A DNA stretch of 64,000 nt. Source: Larus michahellis. Taxonomy: Eukaryota > Chordata > Aves > Charadriiformes > Laridae. The notes under the pieces were generated by a model. It was not told the DNA's origin. It made no database searches and was given only the letters and a program-made list of their open reading frames with translations. This document shows positions 12,036 through 24,614 of this stretch, piece after piece (the first letter of the stretch is position 1; each line of letters starts with the position of its first letter). The stretch covers positions 66,381,142 through 66,445,141 of the forward strand of contig NC_133896.1 of NCBI RefSeq assembly GCF_964199755.1, read 5' to 3'. The translations under genes and the position numbers were made by a program.

Positions 12036-12746
12036 GTGAGTCACTTCTCTGGGGCCATTTTATCTGTTGCAGGGATCTTGGAACTGCATGTGATTTGTAA
12101 CAGCAGAGAGAATAAATCTTTGTGCTAATTAACGTTTCCTGAGAAGCGTGAGTAAGATATTGCACTTATATTATCCCTTGCCTGGAATTGTGTGTTATTC
12201 AGAGAGATTACTGTTGCTTCTAATTAATTGCCTTCTCATTGACATGTGCTGCTGTTTGAACAGGGTGCGAACTAGTTTTGCACAATCTGACATTTGGAAT
12301 GAAGAGCAAATTAAGGTACTATCTAGCTGTCAGCCAGGCATTTGATGAATATTACTATAGATTATTGTGTGTTTAATAGTTTTGTAACTTTTTAACTGCT
12401 AACGTTGCTTTCACAGTCAGTGTGAGGTTTTAGATGTTTAGAAAGCTTGCATCATGGAAAATAAGTTCAAATTTATTCAAAAAGCATGCAGGATAGTGTA
12501 ACAGACGGATTCTGCAGAGGATTAATTTCTCAGCTCTGTTGTAGAGGTGTGTGTGTTTATGCATTTAGAGAAAATCTGGGTGTAATTTATTACTGCCACT
12601 GCATTTAAGGAATGAAATTTTGACTCAAATAAGAATTTTCTCCACAACGTTGCATTCTTAGCTGAGCTGTAGTGTCTCTGGCAAAAGCGTTCTCTATAGA
12701 CTTTTTCATATGCTTTTCCCCTTTGAATTCTAGGGACTTAAGACAG
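12036..12746 (+). other. IPO8: IPO8 last coding intron (about 0.7 kb)
   Basis: The donor is GTGAGT. The 3' end is ambiguous: the best pyrimidine tract (CTTTTCCCCTTTGAATTC) sits before TAG at 12731-12733, but only the downstream CAG at 12744-12746 (or TAG at 12747-12749) keeps the reading frame. No gene or repeat is recognisable inside. Confidence 0.7.
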
Positions 12747-12832
12747 TAGTCCAAGAAAGTGGCTACACATTTGACAACAAAGGACTGATCACAGCCTTTA
12801 ACTTTGCTGGAAGTACTCCTGGTGGCAACTGA
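12747..12832 (+). CDS. IPO8: IPO8 last coding exon and stop codon
   Basis: The exon encodes the C-terminal tail VVQESGYTFDNKGLITAFNF followed by AGSTPGGN and the stop TGA at 12830-12832. GYTFDNKG and AFNF correspond to human GFTFENKG and AFNF, so the identity is secure. The start is set by phase: the preceding exon leaves one base, so an acceptor at CAG 12744-12746 gives G+TA = Val and an open frame. Relative to human IPO8 the product lacks about five residues at the junction, where human has EAKKK. In the same frame the genomic DNA just upstream would read G-L-K-T, which aligns with the missing residues, so the acceptor may have moved downstream. An acceptor at TAG 12747-12749 would remove one more valine and is equally in frame. 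Confidence 0.82.
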
Positions 12833-13455
12833 AGGATCAGCTACAAAGGTCATTGGGAAGGGTCTCATCATTACATTTTCTTGACATCATCATGACTTCT
12901 GAGAGACAGGGGAGAGTAATTTAATGCTGCTGAAGGTTTTCTGAAAAATAGCAGTGTGCTTCTCCCACCAGAATGCTCTTTCTAACCAGCTACTGTAATG
13001 TACAAATTCTTGTGATGTTTTTATAATTTGATGGACTGAAAGGAAACATTTGTCCTCGAGGAACCTGAATGACTGGGAGGGGCCAGGCTGCATCTGATTG
13101 AGTTGCACTTCTCAGGTTTTTGCTGTGCAGAATTGATAGATTCATATGGATAACAGTGCCTTCTGTTGTACATGGATTGCCTGAACAAGTGGATTTTGGA
13201 GTGCATTATAATTTTTTAAGTGTAAGGACATTTCTTGATACACTATAAGCCTTGGTTCCGTGTTTTCCTGTCACCTGCTTTTTACTACTTGGTTTAATTG
13301 TTTGTTGGTTGCATACACATTGCAGGATTCTAAATATCTCATCTTCCCTATTTGGTACAGACCAAGTGTGTAGAGGGAGGTGTCTGACGGAGTTGCAAAG
13401 CATACACTGGTTACATCAAAGAGTCTTAATAAAATTGCAGATTTTCCCTTGATGC
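12833..13455 (+). other. IPO8: IPO8 3' untranslated region (proximal form)
   Basis: Sequence after the stop codon up to shortly past the first good polyadenylation signal. The end is an estimate, 10-25 nt beyond the AATAAA. A longer 3'UTR using a later signal cannot be excluded. No coding content is recognised. Confidence 0.6.
13428..13433 (+). terminator. Polyadenylation signal AATAAA, probable IPO8 3' end
   Basis: A canonical AATAAA about 600 nt after the IPO8 stop codon, the first on this strand after the stop. It is followed by TTGCAGATTTTCCCTTG, a plausible cleavage zone. Usage is inferred from position only. Confidence 0.6.
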
Positions 13456-16400
13456 ACTTAGTCTTAAACTATTTCTCTTAGCTATGAAATCAACTCACTT
13501 GAGTTACAATGGAATGCATGGCAGGTGGCTACCCTAAATCTACACTGATATTACCTCCTGCCTGGACAAGTAGTGTGGCCCTTGCATGTAGATGTTCTAC
13601 ATGACAACTTTTTATTTCCAGTATTTTTGATGAATATTGGATTTTACTTGGGATTTTTTAAACCTCTTTTCTGGTTTTATTCATTCATTACCATTCCAGT
13701 GGTAGTACTGAATAATGTGGTAAAAAATATTTACAATATTTTATCTTGATAGAAGAAAAACAGCTCCAAACTTAGTTCTTCTTACTCTTACACCTCTGTG
13801 ATCAAATTTTTGGTCTGCATTCCATTTGGCTGTTCTTGTCCCATGCTGAAATTTCATTATCTGCCAGATTTTTTCTAAATTTCAAAGCGTGGTTTCTCAT
13901 AAGTTGAAACACATATAACAAAGCATTGGTGTATATGTTCATTTAGTGAGAAACTGATAGCAGTACTAATTTGAATAGGCGCCCCTACTTTAGATCTATT
14001 GGAATCGCAGTGGTGTAGCCAAAATAAGCAGGGGTGCTTTAGAATGTGAAGTTTGGATTGGAGATAAAATGTTTAGATCAGATTTTGTATCTATGTGTTA
14101 ATTTTTTTATGACTTAAAAATATTTACCAATCAATTTTAAGCACACATGTATTTTTTCAGATCAGTGCCCCAGCTGAGAAGTCAAAGCCCTTCCCATACC
14201 CCATCAAATTTTCAACAACTATAGCAAATTACAGATTGCTGGCTCTGAACTGTGATAACACTTTAATTTTTTTTATATGTCAGAGTAATTATAATTCAGT
14301 TAGATAAGTCTGAGGTGCTTTACGCCTTGACTTCTGGAAAAGGCCCAAGTGTCTCTGCCCATTCCTTGCCCCATCCCCTCGAATTTTCTCAGCCTGGCAG
14401 ATGTGGGCAGAAGATTCCCCACTGCTTTTCTTTTTCCTGCACCTTTGTGTCACATTCTCTCTGGTGCTGTTCCCTATTGCTGCTTCTTTTTATTTTTTTT
14501 CCACGCATAGCAGCTGCAGTGTAAAGTTGGCCTGGTTTGTGTAGATTTTTTGCTGCTGCTACTCACTTAATAGCAACAGTGAAAATTTCTCACTTCTAGA
14601 TCTGTTGCACATACGGAAAACTGTGAGAGTTCCAGGGTCTGTATTTCCGAAACGGAACAATATATTAAGCTGCACTGGACAGGCTTTTTAAGCTTAAGCA
14701 GCAGAGCACTGGGACATCCTTTATTTTGAATGTCAGGCCATGAAAATTATAGGTCACTTTTGCTAATTTAGGCCTGGGGGTGTATTGACTGAGATAGTAG
14801 GAAGACATTACTTCCAGCTTTTTGATGAGTTTCTCAGAAACCATAGAAGCTTTTGAAATTAAATTTAAGAAATGTTTTTTTGGAAGTTAACGATGACAAC
14901 TTCTCTCTTACCTGACAATTAAAGTTAAGTATTAGGCAGGTAAACTGTTTAAGCCTTTTATTATTTTATTTTAAAAATTGATATTATCCAGTTGAGTTTC
15001 TTTCAAAGTCTATTTGCCTTCTCTACGCTGGCATGCAGAGTAGAAGAGGGATTTATTTTCCTTGTGCTAATGAGGTCGCTTACACAGTCACAAACTAATA
15101 TTTAGGAGTTAATGCGTTCAAGGAAAAATCTGCATTTACATAGCATCATCTTTGTGTGACTCAGCTGAACTGTGGCTGCTCCCTAGTTCTGCTTCTTGTA
15201 CTTCTTGTATAATTTTCAAATCAACTGCCAAGAAAATTTCATCCAGATGTTTCTTACAAGGGGTTTAATCAGCAGCGTGGAGTCGGGAATCTTTGTCTGT
15301 TTTGCAGTGGGGGTCAGAGATGTCTGAAGGGATGGCATGTAAAAAGGTTAAATGCCCTTACCTTCCCAGAGATTCATGAGCAAATGTTTCTACTGGCAAA
15401 AGCAAATGTTAATTATTTTATTCCTTTTTTTGAAAAGGGATTTCATCCAAAAAGATGTATTGGGCTCTAGCCTCCACTTTAACATATGGTTCTCTTTTAA
15501 CATGATAAATATCCATTTGTACATGATCATAAATAGGTAATGGATTTTAGGGATTTCTTTCTGAGCTGTGTCCAGCTTTGTACTGCATTAAAGGGAGAGT
15601 AACACAAATGTGCATTACTGTCTCACTTTGAAGCCAAGGTAATCATGGAATATCAGATACCAGCATTGGCCAACCAAGCATGATGTATTTGCTGTTGGAA
15701 TTACAGAGAATCATGAATGTATCGTAAAATAAAACAGAGGCTGGTAACCGGTGACCTGTGTTGCCCCATGCCCATGTTCCCAAAGTGTGAAGGTGACTCA
15801 TGTGGGCACCAGAGGGGCTTTACATAGGAAATTAGCATTGTATAGGTTATAATCATAGCAAATGTTAACTTACATGGTAAGCTGCTGTTTCAGATACAAT
15901 TAACTGATCTTGGGTATTGAATTGCATATGCTGTTTTGTCACTCTTAAAAGGAAAATAAGAATCACCACTTGTTTTGGCTGCTTCTTTTTGCTCTCTCTC
16001 TTTCAAAGTTGAAGTACTTGGTTTGCTTTCATAACAAAGCAAAATCTTTAATCAAAATGGCCAGCTTCAGAAAGAGTGCAGAATATCAAGCTAAAGAAAA
16101 AGTTAAAAAAAACCCAAAAAACCCAGCAGATCTCCCAGAAAACCTACGTGTGCACAGTCTGATTGAAACAAATGTGCATTGGGAGTGTAAGTCGAAATAT
16201 GTAAAGAATGTTACACAAAATGATACTGTGAGATTCTTCGCTTAAAGGGGAAAGGTTGCCTGCGGTGTGTCAGGGAGACATGAAATGAACTGCTTCAGGA
16301 CATGCCCTTGCCTATGAAGTCCAGGCAGTTTGTGACTCTGTATTCCATCATACATTGTAGAAGAGAGAAGGTAGGACAGTAGAGGATTTTAATTTATTAC

Positions 16401-19400
16401 TTTTGTTTTTTAATATAAAGCAAGAGTCTGTCTTGAGACTTTTGTGAGCCAAAGGAATTGTAGACAACGTGAATGATTAACCGTCTTTTGTTTCCAGAAT
16501 ACTTCCAAAAGCCTTTTTTCTTCCCTCCTTTCCTTCCCTTTGCCAACCACTATGTTACCAGATATTTCAGGGGATATTCGAAGTATCTGAAAAGGTAAAG
16601 CTTAAACAATTTTTTTTAAAATCCTGTTGTTCTTGAAGCAATGCAATCTATCCATTGCATTTGTATCTGTAGAACAGTTTCTTGTTTGATGTATGCAGAT
16701 GATACAGAACTACAAAAGCCTCTCACTTGTGTCTGAGGTTTGAGAGGAGTCTTTCTGTAATTTATCTCTTAATATGGGTACTTTGAAATCCCTACACCTT
16801 GTACTGAAATTTCCTCAAAGGACAGACAAAAATACACTATGTAATGGAGTTCCCAGTCCCAGTTCTGAGATATGCCCTTGCCAATCTTTTGATAATGTTT
16901 GACAGTCTGGTGGTCAGTTCCTCAAGGATCTCTGCCTTTGACTGAGGAGATTCTTCAAGTCCAAGACACTCTGTATCTTTGCAGGTGGACAGAGAATCAT
17001 GTTTCCCTCATTGCAGCAAAGCATATTACAGCAGACATGGCTAAGAACTTCTTGGCGTTATGAGAGAAAATAGCCCTCTTGTCTCTTGAATGTCAAGTCT
17101 TACCCCAAATGGATGTGATACAGTAGAAGTGGATGTTCCCAGTGTGCCAGACACTATTGCAGATACTAGAAAGCCTTAGCATAAAGCTGTATCATAAAGG
17201 AGATGTATGAACAGGCCAAGCCGCTTGCTTTTGACACCTCTTCCACTGCTGTTTCTTTTGTACAACAATCCAGACAAAACCAGTGTAAAACGAAAGAGAA
17301 CTAAATCAGTGGTTGTGCACTAGACAGGTAGAAACTTCCCTGGCCTGTAATATTCATATTCATAATATTCACTGCAAATACAATCAGATACTTTTAAATA
17401 GAATATGCAACATCTGTGTGGATATCAGTACCTGGAATCTGACAGTGTTAATGAAAGGTAAAGACTAAATGTGATTTTTCTCTGGCAGGAACAGATGCAT
17501 CCCTTTAAAAAGTCAAGGAACCTCTTGTCCTGACTGATGTGCGATCACCAACAGGAGACACTCAGTGGGATTACAGCCTTTTTTAAAGACTCTCAGCATA
17601 CCTTCTACCAAAGGGCTGCTTAAAGTGCTGTATAGCTAGGGAGCTAACTGATCAGCTACTCCCCGACTAATGACTTTTGGGGAAGAGCAGTTCAGAGAGA
17701 ATATGCAGGCATTTATAACTGTGATGATGTAGGAAACAGGAAAACATCCATTTAAATTTAGGTCAGGTGTTTGATATGATCTCAGATCTGCAGTGATCCA
17801 GATTTTGCCTGGATCTTCTAGAGGAGTGTCCAAACTTTTGTCTCGTGCCTTTCTCCAGGAAGAGAATGTGCTTGACTTCTTGGGCAGACCCAAATTTTGT
17901 GCGATGCTTTGAACTCAGGATCAGAAAGCAATTTGGTTACAAGCTGGTAGTTACCCATATCAGAAAAAAATGAGGTGAAAGCAGTATATTAATGCTAGGA
18001 TTGTCTTCATAGTCTGTATAGAGGTTCCCCATTTTAAGTCCTAGGCTACATGCATGGTGGGGTAGGAGGTGAACTTTCAGATGCATTGATTTCCCCAATG
18101 TGAATGCAACGGAGTCAGCTCCAGGATTCACCTGAGATGAACGGAGAGCGTTGGTCTGCCAGGGGCTGCCTGCTGGGCCATCCAGGATTATGTTAGATGA
18201 AGTGAAATGCAAAAACTGAAAAATGACTTAGTACTTGAAGCTGTTGAGCAACAAAAATGAGTGTTTTCTTGAAATAAGGTTTTAATATTATGTCCAGGTA
18301 TGTTTTCATTTTCAGGTTTCTTGCCCTTACACAAAATTACTACATGACATGTAGGCCTATTGATTTTTCATAGGACTGTTTACCATTTAAGGTGTTTATC
18401 CAACAATTGTTCCTCATTTTTAGATATTTTCAACGTGTTTGTTAGCAAAAAGTTGCACATAACCCTCTTTCACTACTTTCTTTGTATGCACAGAAATTAA
18501 CTTAAGAAAGAACAGTGCTTTGAAAAGAGAAGACTATGCATAAGCAGGTTATTTTTAGAAAATGGAAGAACTATGGCCTCTGAAGAAAACATGAAACAAT
18601 AAATATTTACACAAAAGTGCACGAGGTAAAGAAATGAGTACAAGACAATATAAGTGAGACTCTATTCCTTAATCACAGCTGTAATTGCCAAACAATGTGT
18701 GAAATAGCTTTTGATGGGATGTGCTATTGGTAGTATGCGTATTGTAAATCACCTCTAATGTTTTTAGGCTCAAAAAGAGACCAAAGAGGCCATGCAGATT
18801 TCTTTTGAAACTAAAAACAAAGATATGAGCCCATGCCTGCAGTGACAAGAAGGAGACTACTATGTGCTATATTAGCAGATGGAATTGCAGGATCATCGCC
18901 TTTGTAAGAAGCCTAAAATACTAAACTCTGTGTTGGCTTTGAGGGCAAGAATTGACAAATGGAAAACATGCATCGATGACAAGAAGAACCTCTTCCTAGC
19001 TTAAAGAATTCTGTACAGTGTTCCCTTAAGCTGTGCTGAATTTGCTTTAAAAATAGTAATAAATCTTATTGCTTAGGTCGAATGTTACATCTGTTGTGCA
19101 TTTATATGGGAGGAATAATATTTCTTAAAAAAATGTAACTTGCCACCTACCAAGGAGACCAATCTCATTTTATAGCCTCTCTTCATACAGCCATAAAACC
19201 TATTTGCAAGAACACCCCAGATCTAATTTTAAACAAATGTGTGTGTTATCCAGAGTTAATATGTGCATTTGTGTAGCAGTGTGGGTTTGTTAATCTCAGA
19301 CTTGTGAAGGCAACTGTTCACATGCATGCTTTGCCTGCAAAAGAACATAGATGATGTTTGATGTAGATAAGACCGTTACGGATCATCCAAATACAATTCT

Positions 19401-19561
19401 CAAAATATCAAAATAGTGAAGATAGTCATCTCGCAGTCCTGAGAGAGGGGATTGCACCAGAGCTTGGGCCAGTCTTCTGTGTATGGAGTTCATACAGAAG
19501 ATAGTTTTGCCAGGCCTCCACAGGACAAGAGATTAATCCTGCTGAAACTGCAGCCTGGTAT

Positions 19562-19601
19562 TTGTATCAGTGGATCAACTTCAACTTGTATCAGTGGATC
19601 A
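19562..19601. repeat. Short direct repeat, 16 bp exact, 24-bp period
   Basis: TTGTATCAGTGGATCA occurs at 19562-19577 and again at 19586-19601, exactly 24 bp apart. It looks like a small local tandem duplication. Confidence 0.85.
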
Positions 19602-20675
19602 GCGTTCCTGATGGTGAGTTGCTGAAGTAGCCTGTTTGCCAAATTGCACTGATTGATAATGCGTGCCCTTTCCTGTTTGGGGCACTTCTGTGAATCCCCC
19701 ACGGTATCTCCAAGACCAATGGTTAGTGGCCCATTTTTATAACCGGGGAGGTTGAGTTAGTGTAGTTTGCCCAAAGCCATAGCAGTGTGTTGCATCTGGC
19801 ATGAGATACTAAAATTCTGGCTCTGTAGAAGTGCCTGGGAGTTTTGCCATTGGCTCTAATGGAGGCAGGATTTCACCCAAGAAATTTGCTAGGTCCTAGT
19901 GTTTGGATCACTGCTAATACCTTCCAGAGAAGCTCTGCCAGAACATGCTTAATTTATGAAATTGCTTAGTAACAGTGAGTTCCTCTATTGAGCTGCAATT
20001 TTAATCTGTCTAACAGTGACATTGTTTAATTGTATCTTGTGTGGGTTGCTTGGTAGGATGAACTCTTCTGGAGAAAAATGGTTCTCAGATAGGTGATGAT
20101 TGTCATCCAGAGTGCTCATTCCTCTTGAGGCTTTGAGGTGAACCTGATGATGTGGGAGCAGAACTCCAGGTGACTTGCAGTATCATCTGTTCCGTGTATC
20201 AGGGTGTTGGGAAGCTTATAGCCTCTCTGCAGGTATTAACAAACATGCTGGATCAGTTGTGAAGTTAGAGGTTGTGATTGCCACTTTTAACAGGCTCTAG
20301 AGAGTGTATTTTTTACCGAAGTAAATACACGGCTCCTATGCTGCCTCCTGCCCTCTGACAAAGCGTTGATCTTTTAGCTGGAATCACATTCTTAAGCTGA
20401 ATTCTAACTCCAAATCTCTTAATATGATAATTACTTTTGGTTGGTCCCCAGTGGTCGTGAAAAGATGATTAGTGTTTGCTTTCTCTTTTTGTCAGGTATG
20501 ATAAATGAATAATTTAAATAATTTAATTACCTGTTTCATTAAATCACTGGGACTTCAACCAATCCCATGCAGTTTCCTGCTGAACTTATGTTTTTTTCTG
20601 GCAGAGCTCAAGCTACATGGATTTGTGTGCACATCAGGAAAACTCTCCCTAGTCATATAAATGAGATTCAGAGTA

Positions 20676-20770
20676 AAATAGAGAGAGAGAGCCTGGAAAG
20701 GTCATATCAGTATATATGATATACATATATCATTATGATATATATATAAGATTACAGATATATGGAGTCT
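20676..20770. repeat. (GA)n run followed by AT-rich microsatellite with perfect palindrome
   Basis: A GAGAGAGAGA run near 20680 is followed by TA/TATG-type low-complexity DNA. It includes ATATATCAT-T-ATGATATAT at 20725-20743, a perfect 9-bp inverted repeat with a 1-base centre. Confidence 0.8.
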
Positions 20771-23486
20771 AGTTCCTCAGTACAACAAGGATCATAGTTG
20801 TTGAATTCTGACAAACAGGAATCAACTCAGTTAGGGTGAATGGCATGATTAGCTCAATTTCTCTATTTATATTACTGTTTTGAAGACAGACTGACAGGAT
20901 CTGTCTGCATCATTGTGGGGGGGAAAAACCCCAGCCTGGACAAGAGAGAAGCCATGCAAAAGAAGTCCCCTGAGCACTGATTCCAGTGGAAGAGCAAGCA
21001 TGGAGATTCCTCCAAGGAAGAGTTACTGCTCCTAATGTTCAATTACAGAATATTTATCCCATTGTATTGTTAATCAAAAGGTTTACTGATCTCATGAAGG
21101 TAGGACTGAGGTAAGGAGGTTGCTAATACTTCCCCATCACGCTCCCCTGATCTGTAAGTATGGCTGATCTCAGAACCCAGGGCTGTCTGGGCCACCAGGC
21201 TGGGGGACGTAAAGGACTCTCCTGGCTGCCAAAGGTCATTCTGTCAAGAAGGGAAAATCCTGCACAGTCTTAGGCTGCCTCAATTCTTGCGGTTGCTTCT
21301 TCCTAACGGTTGCGAAGGCACATTTGATGGTTTAGTTGGGATTTCCTATTACTTAGTGATTGATATTCTCCTAATAAAATCCACATACTGAAAAACCACT
21401 GCCACTGCGTGGCTGAAGTAGCAGCTGTCTGTGGTTGCGAATCGTGCCTGGCTGCCTGTCACACGAGGGTGGGGGAGAGCGCTTGTGTTCGTTTCCTGTC
21501 TGCTCTGGTTAGGCTTTGTCACCCTCTCGCTTTGCTGTCTGTACTATAGCTTTAGGATGCAGTGATCTTCCAGGGCATCAGGATCTCGCCTTAGATCTTT
21601 GGCTTCTGCTTTTTGTAAACAAAGAAATGTTCCCACTTCATTGCGATTCTGGATTCCTCTGTCTTCCTCTCGCATGTGCACCTCTGGGGCGTTTGTGACT
21701 GTGGTCTGCTGAATTAGGAAGAACGGTGGAGTGATTCCAGATGGATATTCCCACAAAGCATAGATTATTGATCATGATATTCTCTTATTCTGTTTCTTTC
21801 TTTAGATGCAGTATTGTGTGAAATATATTTGTAAGCATTTTTTTTCACCAGTTCAGGGCCCAAATCCTGATTGAATGAAATTCTGTAACTGTACAGCAGG
21901 TTGGGGAAGATACAGAAAACATGAGGCAAAAAAATCCAAGGTTAACTGTGACAAGAAAAAGATAGTATTGCTTTGTTTATAAACTGTAAATACTCAGTTT
22001 ATAGCTTCATATTCTTGCTCTGATCCTGATTTTAGGGGTGGGGGGAAGATTTAATTTTCTCTTACTTTTCATTTGGGTATGGAGTTGTAGTTGACTTTTA
22101 ACTCCAGATTTTACTTTATGACAATACTGCTGCAGGAAAAAAAAAGCACCAGCTACTTAATGTCAAAGGACATGTGCTAGTTTATTTTGTTGCCATCTTT
22201 GTGGCTATAATCCAAGGTCACTTGCATTATGGGACGGAAGTCCAAGATTTATTCTGCTGCAGGAGATTGCCTAACAGGATACTAACAGTTCATAATCTAA
22301 TGAATTTCCAAAGCTGTATTAAAGCACTGGGAAGCATTTCATCCTTTACTGGGTATCTTCTGTTTCACAACATAATTTTGTAGAGTAACATTTTCTTACT
22401 GGTTTTTATAATATCCCCTTTTTGGTTGAAGAAAAATGGGGGGGGGATGGGATGACAGGGAATCACCAGCTGTGGATATGACCTTTAAAGACACACAGGT
22501 GAATACTAGTATGTGTAGTGCTAATGGGGAGATAAGGAAAAAAATAAGCACACCACCTGATTTTAAGCACCTAGTTTGGGTTACGAGGCATATCTTGTTA
22601 GGCTTTTGTAGGAGAGTGGGGGAAAACCAGAGTTGTGTTTCTAAGCCGTCGGATGCTCTAAATTGCTGTTTGGCAAAGTCTATTTCCTTCCCTTCTTATA
22701 AAGCGAGCTCAGGGAAATGAACTATCTGGGTTGGGTGGGTAATTCTGCTAATGTGAGTACACCCCCGGTGGGTTTATTTGGAGGGGAAAGAGAAACAGTT
22801 GGGAGGATTATAACCTACAGTAATTAGAGAAGAAGAGTCTCCACTTCTTGTTTGCTGATTGTGTGCAAGTATAGAGTCAGTTTTGCTGATGCTTTTACAT
22901 AAGAGAGATTCTGAAACATGAGTAATTTGATGCGTATGCTTTGTCTTGTTATGGTAAATTACAGCCTTTCCTTGCCCAGGAGCTGAGCTATAGCTCTTCT
23001 TCTGTTTTACTGTGTTATGTTGCCTTAATTGCACCACCTATTGTGATGGTTTTGGTGCTTTTTATTTTTGTCCCTTCCTGTGGATGCTCTAACCCAAGCA
23101 AATGATACTACAGCATTCAGGAAACTTATCAGGCTGCATTCAGGTCAGCAGTTCATCAGTGAGTGCTATGAAAGATAATCTATGAATGTCGAATTTGTAG
23201 GACCTTGAAAAAAAGGTAATTGGCGGGTACAGCTTGGAAATCTGCTGAACAGAGGCACCTGAAGCTGGGTAAGGTTCTCATTATGAGTTACTGAATGCAG
23301 CGAGCCCCTGGGCAGGTGGTGCCCAGATCCTGGACTTTCTGTTGACCATTTGCTGATCCTTTAGAATTGGGGGAAAACCCTAAAGAAGGGCAATATATAG
23401 ACCCATAAAGAAGGGAAATCCATGGGGGTAGTATGTTACGGAGCTGGGTTTTCTACCAATTTCTCTTACTTATCCCTGCTTACAAC

Positions 23487-23603
23487 CACAGAATAGTTCA
23501 GGTTAGATGAGAGCCTGGGAGGTTTCTAGTCAACCTGCTGCCCAAAGCAGGGTCAGCTTGGAGATCAGACAAGACTGCTCAGGATTTTATCTAGTCAGTC
23601 CTG
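23487..23603 (-). mobile_element. CR1 LINE fragment (reverse orientation)
   Basis: The + strand reads CAGAATAGTTCAGGTTAGAT, then CTAGTCAACCTGCTGCCCAA, AGCAGGGTCAGCTTGGAGAT and GCTCAGGATTTTATCTAGTC. This is the reverse complement of the CR1 3' region, whose usual antisense form has the order GAAT...GGTTCAGGTTGGA...TCTAGTCCAACC...CAAAGCAGGGTC...CTCAGGAC. The copy is diverged and truncated, so it is old. It lies 340 bp upstream of the TATA-like region at 23.94-24.01 kb. Confidence 0.85.
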
Positions 23604-23940
23604 CTGCTCTTTCTGTAGGATGGGCAGGGGGAATTCGGGGTTAGCAGTGGCAGAATAGCTTGGCTGGGCTGTGTGGGCAGAGATGATTAGGACGGCAGGT
23701 GTTTGACTTGTTCGAAATGTGGTAATGGCAACAATCTTGAATGAAGTGGCTCTGCTTCAGACAGTCAGAGGATAATTAGACTTTGCATTTGAAAGGAAAT
23801 GAGCAGAAAAAGCAATAAGCATTAGGCGTGAGTCCCACTACCGTGCAATTTCTAACCCTGGAAACTACAGCTTGCTTGAGGTAGCGTTAGCTTCAATTGC
23901 AAGGGTATGTCACTTCCTCAGAGCAGTCCAAAAGCTGAAG

Positions 23941-24010
23941 CGTGAACTACAGAGTTCTGTGTTATCGTGAACTATAGAGTTGGGGGCTGGGGAGAGAAGG
24001 TATAAAAGGA
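23941..24010 (+). promoter_or_regulatory. TATA-box-like sequence with upstream direct repeat (possible cryptic or LTR-like promoter)
   Basis: CGTGAACTACAGAGTT at 23941-23956 is repeated with one change at 23966-23981, a 25-bp spacing. Twenty bases later comes TATAAAAGGAG at 24001. The arrangement resembles a small TATA promoter or part of an LTR, but I see no primer-binding site, no second LTR copy and no gene directly downstream. Function is inference. Confidence 0.3.
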
Positions 24011-24614
24011 GACACTACATGAGAAATCAGTGTCTGCTTGGATTGCAAAGTGTCAGCAGGTGTCTGGTACGTTCTGCTTGCTGAGGGAAGCAGGTGGTTC
24101 ATTATTCACAAGAGAAGAAGGAGCATCTTGCTGACAAAGGATCTAAGCATGGGAGAACCAGATGAATGGAGGGATCTCTGGAGGTTTCGAGGAGATGGGT
24201 TGTGACCCCCATGTTCCTAACCTTTTCCAAGATGACAAAGCATATTGGTGAAGGAGAAAGCCTTAGACAGGGAAATCCTGGCTTTTGAAGATTGAGAAAG
24301 GCACCTGCAGTGATTTACTTTGTGTTACTGCAGGGGAAAGTAGAACTACGTTCCTGACCCGGAAATTATTTACTCAGCCTACTATAGAGACACACAGCCA
24401 CCACAACTGTGCCTTTCAAGTCTCAGGCTTTGCCATCAAATCTTAGCTTCTTTGCAATGACCCCTCAATGCAAGGTGCAGATGTATTGTCTCCTTACAGA
24501 TGTACCGGCAAGTCAGATAGGAGAGACCAAGCTGTGGGCAGGTCTAGGTTAAAATGTGGCAGTGAGGAAGAGGGGCCACAAGTCTGGGGAGAAGACACAG
24601 AGCTGTGAGTACAG

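Larger units (their letters stand above)
13456..23480. other. Intergenic DNA between IPO8 and TMTC1, first part
   Basis: About 10 kb of AT-rich DNA with no recognisable coding exon or RNA gene on either strand. Open frames are at most about 94 codons and unlike any family I know. It may include the end of a longer IPO8 3'UTR. Small items inside are listed separately: a 24-bp tandem duplication at 19.56 kb, a (GA) run and an AT palindrome at 20.7 kb. Confidence 0.7.

Noticed and set aside
12255..12316. Possible extra IPO8 micro-exon (TTTGAACAG ... AAATTAAG|GTACT)
   Set aside because: Its splice signals look plausible, but it would enter with one base carried and leave two, which does not fit the last exon, and its peptide does not resemble importin-8.
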